NCBI GenBank assembly: GCA_009704225.1
Contig: WLEN01000003.1
Location: forward strand, 1 to 18,960
Reading direction: 5' to 3'
DNA: 18,960 nucleotides
Source of the DNA: Actinomycetota bacterium
GTDB lineage: Bacteria; Actinomycetota; Actinomycetes; Actinomycetales; Microbacteriaceae
Position numbers and translations under genes: made by a program. Below, one piece after another: positions 7,690-15,314 of this stretch. The notes beneath the pieces are model-generated. The model ran no database searches and was not told where the DNA came from. It saw only the letters and a program-made list of their open reading frames with translations. Numbering within the stretch: position 1 is the first letter of the stretch; every line of letters begins with the position of its first letter.

Positions 7690-8286
7690 GTGGATAAAGT
7701 CACGACCATCACGGGAATCGGTGTACCCCTTCGTCGCACAAATGTGGACACTGACCAGATCATCCCCGCCGAATTTCTCAAGCGGGTGACGAAAACGGGT
7801 TTTGAGGACGCGTTGTTCGAACGCTGGCGCAAAGACCCCGAGTTCATCCTCAACACGGAACCTTTTTCCCGCGGGACCGTGCTCGTCGCCGGTTTGGACT
7901 TTGGGACCGGGTCGTCTCGAGAACACGCTGTCTGGGCGCTTCGGGACTTTGGTTTCCGCGCCGTCATCGCCCCGCGCTTTGGTGATATCTTTCGAGGTAA
8001 CTCTGGGAAACAGGGGCTGCTGACCGCGGTTGTGCCAGAGGACGTTGTTGAGCGAATCTGGTCTGCCCTGGAAGCCACCCCCGGAACAGAGGTGACCGTT
8101 GATGTTGAGTCGCGAACGGTAACGTGTGGAAGCGTGACTAGCGCATTCGAGATTGACGACTACACCCGATGGAGGCTCATGGAAGGCCTCGACGACATTG
8201 GCTTGACGTTGCGCCACGAAGCTGACATCGATGGTTTTGAATCGCGCCGCGAATCGTGGCGCCCGACGACGTTGCCAGCACGATGA
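7690..8286 (+). CDS. leuD: 3-isopropylmalate dehydratase, small subunit
   Basis: The small subunit of isopropylmalate isomerase, which supplies the swivelling domain that completes the LeuC active site. From GTG 7690 it is 198 residues, the expected length. The N-terminus carries [17 protein letters not shown] (11-27) and the core has [16 protein letters not shown] (69-84) and RFGDIFRGN (96-104), all LeuD hallmarks. An in-frame GTG at 7672 inside leuC would add six residues. The 7690 start is preferred because MDKVTTITG matches the normal beginning of the family and it follows the leuC stop by two bases. GGGA at 7674-7677 is a distant, poor Shine-Dalgarno, so expression probably depends on coupling to leuC. 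The stop overlaps the murA start (ATGA). Confidence 0.94.
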   Translation: MDKVTTITGIGVPLRRTNVDTDQIIPAEFLKRVTKTGFEDALFERWRKDPEFILNTEPFSRGTVLVAGLDFGTGSSREHAVWALRDFGFRAVIAPRFGDIFRGNSGKQGLLTAVVPEDVVERIWSALEATPGTEVTVDVESRTVTCGSVTSAFEIDDYTRWRLMEGLDDIGLTLRHEADIDGFESRRESWRPTTLPAR

Positions 8287-9650
8287 CGTCACACGATGAC
8301 GACGCCCGTGCCCAGGGCGCAAAAGTCGGCATGTCGATTGACACGCTCATCATTCACGGTGGAAAACCTCTTCACGGTCGTGTGGATGTCCGTGGTGCAA
8401 AAAACCTGGTGACCAAGGCAATGGTCGCCGCCCTTCTCGGTGATTCTCCGTCCGTCCTGCGTGATGTTCCCAACATTTCGGATGTTGCCGTCGTGCGCGG
8501 ACTCCTCGAGGCGCACGGTGTTCACGTCACCGACTCGGCCGAAGGCGAACTCACCCTCGACCCGACGAATGTCACGAGTGCACACTTCGCCGAGATCGAT
8601 GCTCACGCCGGCTCAAGCCGAATCCCGATTCTGTTTTGTGGTCCGCTGCTTCACCAACTCGGCGAAGCCTTCATTCCCGACCTCGGCGGCTGCCGTATCG
8701 GCGATCGCCCCATTGATTTCCACCTGGACGCGCTTCGCGCCTTCGGAGCAGTGGTGACCAAGCAGCCTCAGGGCATTCACCTCACTGCCCCCGAAAGGCT
8801 CAAGGGAGCGCATATTGAACTGCCGTTCCCATCGGTCGGGGCGACTGAGCAGGTCTTGCTCACGGCCGTTCGTGCCGAGGGAGTGACCGAACTCAAGAAC
8901 GCGGCGATTGAACCCGAGATCATGGATCTCATCGCGATTCTGCAGAAGATGGGCGCAATCATCTGGATTGAGCCGAACCGGACCATTTTCATCGAAGGAG
9001 TCGAAGGCCTTCGTGGCTTCGAGCACCGATCGCTTTTCGACCGCAACGAAGCGGCATCGTGGGCGTGTGCCGCACTCGTCACTCAAGGCGACATTTTTGT
9101 CGTTGGGGCCAAGCAACAAGAGCTTTTGACGTTCCTCAATGTGTTCCGCAAGGTCGGAGGCGATTTCGAGGTCCACGAAGACGGAATTCGATTCCGACAC
9201 CCGGGCGGCCGGCTGAATCCGGTTGTCGTCGAAACCGATGTTCACCCTGGTTTCATGACCGACTGGCAGCAACCGTTGGTTGTCGCGCTGACGCAGGCCG
9301 AGGGTACGTCCATCGTTCACGAGACGGTCTATGAGAACCGCTTTGGGTTCACCGAATCGCTGAACAAGATGGGCGCGAACATCGAAATTCACCAGGATGG
9401 AATCGCATCCATCACGCGTCGTGTGCCGCGTCGCAAATTGGAACAAGCCGCGGTCATCGTGGGTCCGACCCCCCTTCACGGCGCGGACATCCGGGTGCCC
9501 GATCTTCGAGGAGGCTTCTCGCACCTTATCGCCGCCCTGGCCGCAACGGGCACGAGCACGATCAGCAATGTCGGGATCATTGCCCGAGGCTACGAGCACT
9601 TCATCGACAAGCTTCGTGACCTCGGCGCCGACTTTGAGCTCGCCGACTAG
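8283..9650 (+). CDS. murA: UDP-N-acetylglucosamine 1-carboxyvinyltransferase (MurA)
   Basis: Transfers enolpyruvate from phosphoenolpyruvate to UDP-GlcNAc, the first committed step of peptidoglycan synthesis, in the cytoplasm. The ATG at 8283 overlaps the leuD stop as ATGA and gives 455 residues; a second ATG at 8331 would give 439 and matches the start of most homologues ([11 protein letters not shown]). Active-site positions are in place: K40-N41 in VRGAKN, R113, C137 and R142 in [12 protein letters not shown]327 in HPGFMTDWQ and R409 in VPDLRGG. The cysteine is the residue that fosfomycin alkylates, whereas mycobacterial MurA has aspartate there. The protein has the double inside-out barrel repeat typical of EPSP-synthase relatives. 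An EPSP synthase is excluded by the UDP-sugar-binding blocks and the C137 loop. It is followed after 22 nt by plsC. Confidence 0.93.
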   Translation: MTSHDDDARAQGAKVGMSIDTLIIHGGKPLHGRVDVRGAKNLVTKAMVAALLGDSPSVLRDVPNISDVAVVRGLLEAHGVHVTDSAEGELTLDPTNVTSAHFAEIDAHAGSSRIPILFCGPLLHQLGEAFIPDLGGCRIGDRPIDFHLDALRAFGAVVTKQPQGIHLTAPERLKGAHIELPFPSVGATEQVLLTAVRAEGVTELKNAAIEPEIMDLIAILQKMGAIIWIEPNRTIFIEGVEGLRGFEHRSLFDRNEAASWACAALVTQGDIFVVGAKQQELLTFLNVFRKVGGDFEVHEDGIRFRHPGGRLNPVVVETDVHPGFMTDWQQPLVVALTQAEGTSIVHETVYENRFGFTESLNKMGANIEIHQDGIASITRRVPRRKLEQAAVIVGPTPLHGADIRVPDLRGGFSHLIAALAATGTSTISNVGIIARGYEHFIDKLRDLGADFELAD

Positions 9651-9660
9651 GCTTTCGGCA

Positions 9661-9668
9661 AAGAGGAG
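9661..9668 (+). promoter_or_regulatory. Shine-Dalgarno sequence for plsC
   Basis: AAGAGGAG lies in the 22-nt gap after murA and ends 4 nt before the ATG at 9673. It is what fixes the plsC start: the frame is open back to 9397, but that stretch is the murA coding region. It contrasts with the genes that seem leaderless elsewhere in the window. Confidence 0.75.
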
Positions 9669-9672
9669 CAGG

Positions 9673-10404
9673 ATGACTAAGACCGAAAAATCCGCGGGAT
9701 GGCGGGTAACAGCGGGCATTGCCTTGCCCCTCATGGCGCTCATCTCGCGCATCACTGTTCGAGGGATGGACAATATCCCAAACAAGGGCGCGTTCATCCT
9801 CGCGCCGTGCCACTTCAGTGCAATCGATCCCGTGGTGATGGGTGTTGCGTTATGGAAAGCGGGCCGTACCCCTCGATTTATGGCTAAAGAATCGTTGTTC
9901 CGCGTGCCCGTTTTGGGCTCGGTGCTGCGCGCACTCGGTCAAATTCCGGTAGATCGAGCCGGTCAGCAGCGAGCATTGGGACCGATGAAAGCGGCGCGCT
10001 CGCTGGCGAAATCAGGCGGGGGAATTGTCGTCTACCCCGAGGGATCGTTGACCCGTGACCCCGACTTGTGGCCGATGCGAGGAAAGACGGGCGCAGTGCG
10101 AATGGCACTCGATGCGGACATTCCGTTGATCCCGGCTGCGCACTGGGGAACACAGATTCTGATGCCGCGGTATTCGGGAAAGATTCGTTTCTTCCCACCG
10201 ACACCAATCACAGTTCTCATCGGCAAACCGATCGACCTCTCGGCGTTCAAGGGCAAGGTGCTCGATCAGAAATTGCTCACCGCGGCGACCGAAATATTGA
10301 TGTCGACCATCGCCGACCTTCAAGGTCAACTGCGTGGTGAGTTACCGCCCACCAAGCGGTGGGATCCGGTCGAACACAACCAGACCACCACGGGGAAGTT
10401 TTAA
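9673..10404 (+). CDS. plsC: 1-acyl-sn-glycerol-3-phosphate acyltransferase (PlsC family)
   Basis: A 243-residue membrane-associated acyltransferase that would add the second acyl chain to lysophosphatidic acid, forming phosphatidic acid. The catalytic HX4D motif is HFSAID (47-52); the substrate-binding block is YPEGSLTRD (121-129), with serine in place of the more common threonine; IPLIPAAHWG (150-159) is the fourth block. A hydrophobic stretch at about 12-26 suits peripheral or monotopic membrane contact. The start at 9673 follows a strong Shine-Dalgarno sequence. The stop overlaps the gpsA start by one base (TAATG), so GpsA, which makes glycerol-3-phosphate, and this enzyme of the same pathway are made together. 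The acyl acceptor is inferred from family and context. Confidence 0.9.
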   Translation: MTKTEKSAGWRVTAGIALPLMALISRITVRGMDNIPNKGAFILAPCHFSAIDPVVMGVALWKAGRTPRFMAKESLFRVPVLGSVLRALGQIPVDRAGQQRALGPMKAARSLAKSGGGIVVYPEGSLTRDPDLWPMRGKTGAVRMALDADIPLIPAAHWGTQILMPRYSGKIRFFPPTPITVLIGKPIDLSAFKGKVLDQKLLTAATEILMSTIADLQGQLRGELPPTKRWDPVEHNQTTTGKF

Positions 10405-11405
10405 TGACTACCGTCGCGGTCCTCGGAGCGGGCGCATGGGGAACGACGTTTGCAAAAGTTCTGGCCGACGGCGGCGCGGACGTTCAGTTGTGGGCTCGCC
10501 GTGATGAAATTGCTCGGGAAATAAACGAAACCCACCGCAACACCACCTATCTGCAACGCGTCAATCTGCCGCTCACCATCACCGCATCAACGTCCCTATC
10601 AGCGACTCTCGCTGGGGTTGATGAAGTGTATCTGTCCGTCCCGTCGCAGTCGCTGCGGTCGGTCCTTGAAGGCATTGATGGTCAATTGGGGGATTCCGCA
10701 CCCGTCGTCTCGCTCATGAAGGGTGTCGAGCGAAAGTCGGGACTGCGGATGAGTGAAGTGATTCGTGAGGTAACTGGAATCGACGAAGACCGCATCGCCG
10801 TAGTTTCTGGCCCGAACCTCGCGCTCGAACTCGCCAAGGAAGAGCCGACCGCCTCGGCGGTGTCGTCGACCAACACCAACACTGCGGTCACCGTCGCCGC
10901 GACGTGTCGCAATGGCTACTTCACGACCTTGACAAACACCGACGTGATCGGCACCGAATTCGGCGGTGTTTTGAAAAACCTCATCGCCGTTGCCGTGGGA
11001 ATCGCGGACGGCGTCGGTTACGGCGACAACACCAAAGCGTCCATCATTACGCGCGGATTGGCAGAACTGTCGGCGTTCGCCTCGGCGTACGGTGCGCGTC
11101 CCGAAACGATGTGGGGACTAGCTGGTCTGGGGGACCTCATTGCGACGTGTGAGTCACCGCTGTCTCGTAACAACACCGCGGGCAGGCTGTTGGGGCAGGG
11201 CTATTCCTTCGACAGGGTGATCCGGCAGATGGACCAGACTGCAGAAGGCCTGTCGTCCGTCGACCCGATCCTCGTCCTTGCTGCCGCCAAAGGCGTATCG
11301 ATGCCGATTGTGTCGCAGGTTCAACAAGTGCTGCAGGGCACGCTCGACCCGCGCGAACTCGCACCGCACCTCGCGACCGACTCCGAAATTCCGTCGGAGG
11401 AATAG
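10404..11405 (+). CDS. gpsA: Glycerol-3-phosphate dehydrogenase [NAD(P)+]
   Basis: Reduces dihydroxyacetone phosphate to sn-glycerol-3-phosphate, the entry point of phospholipid synthesis, in the cytoplasm. The 333-residue length is standard. The N-terminal Rossmann motif is VLGAGAWGTTFA (6-17). Substrate and catalytic blocks follow: LMKGVE (104-109) with K106, SGPNLALELA (135-144), GVLKNLIAVAVGI (188-200) with K191, and GLGDLIATCESPLSRNN (241-257). The ATG at 10404 overlaps the plsC stop and is preceded by GGGGAAG (10392-10398) at good spacing. The frame is open back to 10359 but that part is plsC. The short acidic tail ends at 11405 and the next gene begins at the following base. Confidence 0.95.
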   Translation: MTTVAVLGAGAWGTTFAKVLADGGADVQLWARRDEIAREINETHRNTTYLQRVNLPLTITASTSLSATLAGVDEVYLSVPSQSLRSVLEGIDGQLGDSAPVVSLMKGVERKSGLRMSEVIREVTGIDEDRIAVVSGPNLALELAKEEPTASAVSSTNTNTAVTVAATCRNGYFTTLTNTDVIGTEFGGVLKNLIAVAVGIADGVGYGDNTKASIITRGLAELSAFASAYGARPETMWGLAGLGDLIATCESPLSRNNTAGRLLGQGYSFDRVIRQMDQTAEGLSSVDPILVLAAAKGVSMPIVSQVQQVLQGTLDPRELAPHLATDSEIPSEE

Positions 11406-12134
11406 GTGGCGATACAGGCTCTGGCAGATGGCCGGGTGCTCGCCGAACGAATTGGTGGCACCCCCGCGCGAGTCGTCGCACTCCACGGGTGGGGGCGGTC
11501 AGGAACGGACTTCACCGGATTGTTGGCGGGGCTCGACGCCGTAGCGATTCACTTGCCCGGTTTCGGCCCGACGGAAGCTCCGAACGCGGTCTGGGGGACT
11601 GACGATTACGCACGGCTCGTCGCCGACGCGATTGAACCGCTGGGTCCTGTCGTCGTCCTCGGACACTCGTTTGGAGGCCGAATTGCGGTTCGTCTGGCGG
11701 CCTCGCGTCCCGAACTTGTTTCGGGTCTCGTGTTGACCGGTGCGCCGCTTGTCCGACTAGTTCCTGCCTCGAAACCGAAAATGTCGTATCGAATTGCAAA
11801 GACGTTCAATCGAATCGGGCTCATTCCCGACTCGGTGATGGAGACTCGACGCACAAAGGCGGGGAGCGCCGATTACAACGCCGCGCAGGGAATTATGCGC
11901 GACATCATGGTCAAGACCGTGAACGAGAACTATGACGACGACCTCGCGCGCATCACTGCACCGACGTGGTTGGTGTGGGGTCAGAACGACACTGCCGCGC
12001 CGACAGTTGCTGGCAAGGTCGCGTCAGAGCGCATTCGGGGTGCTCGCTGGATTGTGGTCCCCGGCGAGGCGCACCTATTGACGCCTGTTCTGGGAGCTGC
12101 CGTTCGTGCCGCCGTTGATGAGGCTCTCGTATGA
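11406..12134 (+). CDS. Alpha/beta hydrolase, unknown substrate
   Basis: A 242-residue soluble hydrolase of the alpha/beta fold with a full catalytic triad: nucleophile S88 in GHSFGG (86-91), acid D195 in WGQNDTAAP (191-199) and H223 in PGEAH (219-223). The oxyanion-hole region is LHGWGRSG (26-33). A cap of about 60 residues with many basic residues lies between 120 and 175. No signal peptide is seen, so it is probably cytoplasmic. The GTG start is fixed by GGAGG at 11396-11400, 5 nt upstream, inside the end of gpsA. Its stop overlaps the start of the membrane Mur ligase as ATGA, which argues for a shared task. The substrate is unknown; an esterase, amidase or peptidase acting on a cell-wall or lipid precursor would fit the neighbours, but nothing in the sequence proves it. 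Confidence 0.85.
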   Translation: MAIQALADGRVLAERIGGTPARVVALHGWGRSGTDFTGLLAGLDAVAIHLPGFGPTEAPNAVWGTDDYARLVADAIEPLGPVVVLGHSFGGRIAVRLAASRPELVSGLVLTGAPLVRLVPASKPKMSYRIAKTFNRIGLIPDSVMETRRTKAGSADYNAAQGIMRDIMVKTVNENYDDDLARITAPTWLVWGQNDTAAPTVAGKVASERIRGARWIVVPGEAHLLTPVLGAAVRAAVDEALV

Positions 12135-13660
12135 TCGATATTTTCTCGTGGGCAGTAATCGGGCTTTTGCCCGTGATTCTCGGCGTCAAGTGGCTGAGAG
12201 TTGCGCAACGAGAGCACTACATCGCTGGCTGGACGACACGTATCGCACTCGGATGGGGGCGTTCGCGCCAGGTGTCCTGGTGGCCGCTCATCGCAGCGGT
12301 TGCTGTGGAATTCGTGTCGACAACCATCTCCACCGCCTCGTGGTGGATTTCACTCGCAGTACCGTCCATCCTGTTCGGATTGGTGTTGTGGTGGCCGTTT
12401 GGGCTGCGTTTCCGTGGCACGACATCCGCGTTGCAATGGACTGCGCGAGTTCAACGCCTCGCGGCACTTTGGCTGGCGCTCTCGTGGTTGTTCTTGTTTA
12501 CCGCGAGCAGCTTGAGCCTGTCCTACGCGGTCGTCCTTTTCGGGTTCGTTGCTCCCGGAGTAATGGACCTCGCGTTGCTGATTGCGCGGCCAATCGAAAA
12601 AGCGCTGTCGACGAAATGGCTCGTTGCCGCGCAAAAGAAACTTCGTCACGTGAACCCGACCGTCGTGGCCATCACCGGCTCGTACGGGAAGACGTCGACT
12701 AAGGGTTACGTCGCCCACCTCGTTGCCACCAAGTTTTCGGTCGTGCCGAGCCCCGCCTCATTCAACAACCTCATGGGATTGGCGCGAGCGGTCAACGACA
12801 AGTTGACGCCCGGTACCGAGGTGTTTGTCGCCGAGATGGGTATGTACGGCGAGGGCGAAATTCGCGAACTGTCGAAATTGTTCCCGCCCGACATCGCCGC
12901 AATTACCACGATTGGCGAGGCGCATCTGGAACGATTGGGAAGTCGTGACGCTATTCGTCGAGCCAAGAGTGAGATTGTTGAGAACGCCACGACGGTCGTG
13001 TTGCCCATCGACGACCCCGACCTCGCGGCGCTCGCAAACCGTTGCGAGTCCGAGGGCAAACGCGTCATCCGCGTGAGTGTTAAGGGCGCGAAGGCGGATG
13101 TATCAGTGAACCCGGCGAAGGGAACCGTGACGATTGGCGCAGAATCGGTTCCGGCTCACATTTCGGGCGTCGGCCATGCGGTCAACGTTGCCGTCGCGGT
13201 GGGGATCGCTCACGCGCTCAATGTGCCTCTCACAGTTCTTGCGCCGCGGCTCGGGGACCTTCCGACCGCCGCACACCGTGCCGAGCCGCAGCAGGCCCCA
13301 AGTGGCGCGATCATTATCGATGACTCGTATAACGCAAACCCAATCGGTGCCGCTCGCGCCGTCGAGGGCGGAGCATCGATGGCCAAGGCCCGAAAGGGTC
13401 CGTTTGTCGTCGTCACTCCCGGAATGATTGAACTCGGTGCGGTTCAATTCGATCGCAACCGCACCTTGTCGGCCCAGGTCGCAAAGTCCGGTGGGGAACT
13501 CTTCGTGGTTGGGTTTACGAACCGTGTGGCTCTGATCGCGGGCCACCCGTCCGCACAGGTTTTCGCCGACAGGCCCACCGCCATGGCCGCCGCCCTCGAA
13601 CGCGCTGGCGCTTCGGGCGTTATTCTTGTCGAAAACGACCTGCCCGATCATTACGCGTAA
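12131..13660 (+). CDS. Membrane-anchored MurF-like Mur ligase
   Basis: A 509-residue protein in two parts. The first 155 residues hold about five hydrophobic segments (near 5-21, 50-66, 70-89, 108-126 and 131-152) in place of the soluble UDP-MurNAc-tripeptide-binding domain of canonical MurF. The rest is a Mur ligase core most like MurF: ATP loop AITGSYGKTSTK (180-191), FNNLMGLARA (211-220), AEMGMYGEGEI (234-244), IGEAHLERLGS (261-271), K279 in RAKSEIVEN where Mur ligases have their carbamylated lysine, and in the C-terminal domain IIDDSYNANPIGA (395-407) and TPGMIELGAVQ (429-439). The core should couple ATP cleavage to amide bond formation. By family it would add a dipeptide such as D-Ala-D-Ala, but the missing N-terminal domain and membrane location make the acceptor uncertain. 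The start overlaps the hydrolase stop (ATGA); a ddl-like gene follows. Confidence 0.85.
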   Translation: MIDIFSWAVIGLLPVILGVKWLRVAQREHYIAGWTTRIALGWGRSRQVSWWPLIAAVAVEFVSTTISTASWWISLAVPSILFGLVLWWPFGLRFRGTTSALQWTARVQRLAALWLALSWLFLFTASSLSLSYAVVLFGFVAPGVMDLALLIARPIEKALSTKWLVAAQKKLRHVNPTVVAITGSYGKTSTKGYVAHLVATKFSVVPSPASFNNLMGLARAVNDKLTPGTEVFVAEMGMYGEGEIRELSKLFPPDIAAITTIGEAHLERLGSRDAIRRAKSEIVENATTVVLPIDDPDLAALANRCESEGKRVIRVSVKGAKADVSVNPAKGTVTIGAESVPAHISGVGHAVNVAVAVGIAHALNVPLTVLAPRLGDLPTAAHRAEPQQAPSGAIIIDDSYNANPIGAARAVEGGASMAKARKGPFVVVTPGMIELGAVQFDRNRTLSAQVAKSGGELFVVGFTNRVALIAGHPSAQVFADRPTAMAAALERAGASGVILVENDLPDHYA

Positions 13661-13699
13661 TTGCCGGCTTCCGGGGCAGGGGAGCCAGACGGGAATCCG

Positions 13700-14836
13700 A
13701 TGAGCGCCACACGACCCTGGGCCGTGGTTTTTGGCGGGCCGAGCCCCGAGCACGAGATTTCGATTCTCACCGGATTGCAAGCCGAACGAGTCTTGACCGA
13801 TGGCGGTGACACGGTTCACCCCGTCTATTGGGCGCCGTCGGGCGAATGGTTCCTCGTACCGAACGGCACAGAAGCGAAGGATTATCTCGAGGGTGCGCCG
13901 AAGTCGGCAAAGGCGCTCGAAGTCCGACTCGCCCCAGAGCCCGGTTTCTATTCCAAGAAGTCCTTCGGAACGGGTGCGCTTGACATCGACGCCGCGTTGC
14001 TCTGTCTGCACGGGGGCATCGGTGAGGGAGGTGGAGCCGCCGCGATATTCGATGCGATGGGAATCCCCGCGACCGGTTCGACTCTTTTCGCCGGCGCGGT
14101 CGGCATGGACAAACTCGCGTTCGGCGGGATGATGGAGTCCGCGGGAATCCCCACTCTGCCGCGCCGTGCCGTCTCGGCAACGACCGAGCCAGGCTACAAG
14201 GGTCCCTACATTGTCAAGCCGCGTTTCGGAGGTTCATCCATCGGCATTGAAATCGCCGATGACCTCGCGTCGGCGCGGGCACTCGCGCATAACAGCCCGC
14301 ACCTGAAAAACGGTGCGGTGCTCGAACCCTACAAACCGAATCTCGTCGACCTCAACATCGGATTCCGCACCTTCCCCGCCCTTGAATTGACCGACCTGGA
14401 AAAACCGCTTCGCGGTGGTGACGATTCAGGGCTGTATTCCTATGCCGAAAAGTACCTTGCCGGTGGCGCTGGTTCGGACGCGGGGCTTTCGAGTGCTCCT
14501 CGCGAATTTCCCGCGAAATACCCGGCAAAGATTCACGAGCGCGCGGCGGAACTGGCGCGTGCGGTGGCCGACGTGACGCGATTGACGGGCGTGGTTCGAC
14601 TCGACCTGTTGCTCGACGAGAAGTCGGGCGAGCTCGTCGTGAACGAAGTGAACTCGATTCCCGGTGCGCTGTCGCTGTACCTTTGGGCGCCCAAGCACCC
14701 TGCGCTGACGATTCTGCGCGACGCTCTGATCGAGGCGCGTGACCGTCGCGTCGTGTTCCCTCAGGCTGGACATGGTGGCGGGGTCGCACTTCGCGCCGCG
14801 GGTGGAATCTCGGCCAAGCTCCTCGGTCTCAGCTAG
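13700..14836 (+). CDS. ddl: D-alanine--D-alanine ligase-like ATP-grasp protein
   Basis: An ATP-grasp ligase of 378 residues whose closest match is Ddl, which joins two D-alanines for the peptidoglycan stem. Matching blocks are FGGPSPEHEIS (11-21, E17), CLHGGIGEGGG (102-112), GIPATGSTLFAGAVGMDKLA (121-140), YIVKPRFGGSSIG (170-182), GVVRLDLLLDE (297-307, D302) and VVNEVNSIPG (313-322, metal ligands E316 and N318). Departures from the usual Ddl are GEGG where GEDG is normal, and SIPGALSLYLWAPKH after the metal site, which replaces the loop that holds the second D-Ala. The ATG at 13700 is preferred, with GGGAA at 13691-13695; a TTG at 13661 directly after the upstream stop would add 13 residues with no family similarity. 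Its TAG stop overlaps the stop of the minus-strand gene. Either this is the cell's Ddl or a ligase of altered specificity. Confidence 0.82.
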   Translation: MSATRPWAVVFGGPSPEHEISILTGLQAERVLTDGGDTVHPVYWAPSGEWFLVPNGTEAKDYLEGAPKSAKALEVRLAPEPGFYSKKSFGTGALDIDAALLCLHGGIGEGGGAAAIFDAMGIPATGSTLFAGAVGMDKLAFGGMMESAGIPTLPRRAVSATTEPGYKGPYIVKPRFGGSSIGIEIADDLASARALAHNSPHLKNGAVLEPYKPNLVDLNIGFRTFPALELTDLEKPLRGGDDSGLYSYAEKYLAGGAGSDAGLSSAPREFPAKYPAKIHERAAELARAVADVTRLTGVVRLDLLLDEKSGELVVNEVNSIPGALSLYLWAPKHPALTILRDALIEARDRRVVFPQAGHGGGVALRAAGGISAKLLGLS

Positions 14837-15297
14837 TTACCGAGAACGTCCGTCGCATCGACACAAACGCGCAGAGGTTCGAGCGTTCCGACCGCAATCG
14901 ACAAATCGGAAAGGACGGCGGTTCCGCTCACCGCGGCCGAATCAATCAACACTTCGACCGCGGGGTTTCGTCCGTAGGTAACGAAGGTGAAGTTCGGGTC
15001 GTTCGCATCGTCGCGGAGCCAGTCCACGTTGTCCACGGTGAAACAGGGGAGTACCGACGGTCCACCGTCCGGAAGGCCGCACCGCAGAATCACGGCGGCC
15101 GGGTCGCCCCATGCTGCGGTCGATTGTGCGTTGGTGGATCGGCGGTCGAGACCCGCAACGACGTCGGGCACGCGAACCATCACCTCGGCGCAGGCCGGAT
15201 CATTCGCGGCTTCGGCCGGCTGGAGTGCAATGGTTCCCGCGCAACCGGACAGAAGCCCAAGGAGGGCGAGGCTGGGGACAAGGAGTCGTGCACGCAT
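14833..15297 (-). CDS. DUF3515 family lipoprotein
   Basis: A 154-residue protein of the actinobacterial DUF3515 family; its function is not known. The N-terminus MRARLLVPSLALLGLLSGC has a basic start, a hydrophobic run and a lipobox (LLSGC) with C19, so it should be exported and lipid-anchored to the outer face of the membrane. The mature part has four further cysteines (C36, C73, C85, C145), which could form two disulfides, and the family-typical CGLPDG and DNVDWLRDD segments. An upstream ATG at 15375 in the same frame would bury the signal peptide, so the ATG at 15297 is chosen; it also follows a -10-like TAGCCT by 7 nt. The gene lies between the ddl-like gene (convergent, 4-nt overlap) and thiL (divergent, 23 nt), a placement I recall from other Microbacteriaceae. 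Confidence 0.85.
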   Translation of the reverse strand: MRARLLVPSLALLGLLSGCAGTIALQPAEAANDPACAEVMVRVPDVVAGLDRRSTNAQSTAAWGDPAAVILRCGLPDGGPSVLPCFTVDNVDWLRDDANDPNFTFVTYGRNPAVEVLIDSAAVSGTAVLSDLSIAVGTLEPLRVCVDATDVLGN

Positions 15298-15304
15298 CGC
15301 TTTC

Positions 15305-15314
15305 AGGCTACCGT
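15305..15314. promoter_or_regulatory. Overlapping divergent -10 elements for the DUF3515 gene and thiL
   Basis: In the 23-nt gap between two divergent genes, the plus strand reads TACCGT at 15309-15314, ending 6 nt before the thiL GTG, and the minus strand reads TAGCCT from 15310 to 15305, ending 7 nt before the DUF3515 ATG. Both fit TANNNT and they share the TA at 15309-15310. Two polymerases could not melt these sites at once. Each promoter's upstream elements would fall inside the opposite gene's start. Confidence 0.5.

Noticed and set aside
9397..9672. Upstream extension of the plsC frame into murA
   Set aside because: The extension is murA read in another frame; the Shine-Dalgarno at 9661-9668 fixes the start at 9673.
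8613..9797. 394-codon open frame on the minus strand across murA and plsC
   Set aside because: It is antisense to two well-conserved genes, has no family motif I recognise, and is explained by codon bias of the plus-strand genes.
13103..14011. 302-codon open frame on the minus strand across the Mur ligase and ddl-like genes
   Set aside because: It is antisense to both genes with a low-complexity, arginine-rich composition typical of a shadow frame.
11406..14836. A vancomycin-resistance (van-type) cluster
   Set aside because: There is no VanH-type dehydrogenase, VanX-type dipeptidase or VanRS pair; the ligase is not VanA/B-like and the setting is a housekeeping operon.
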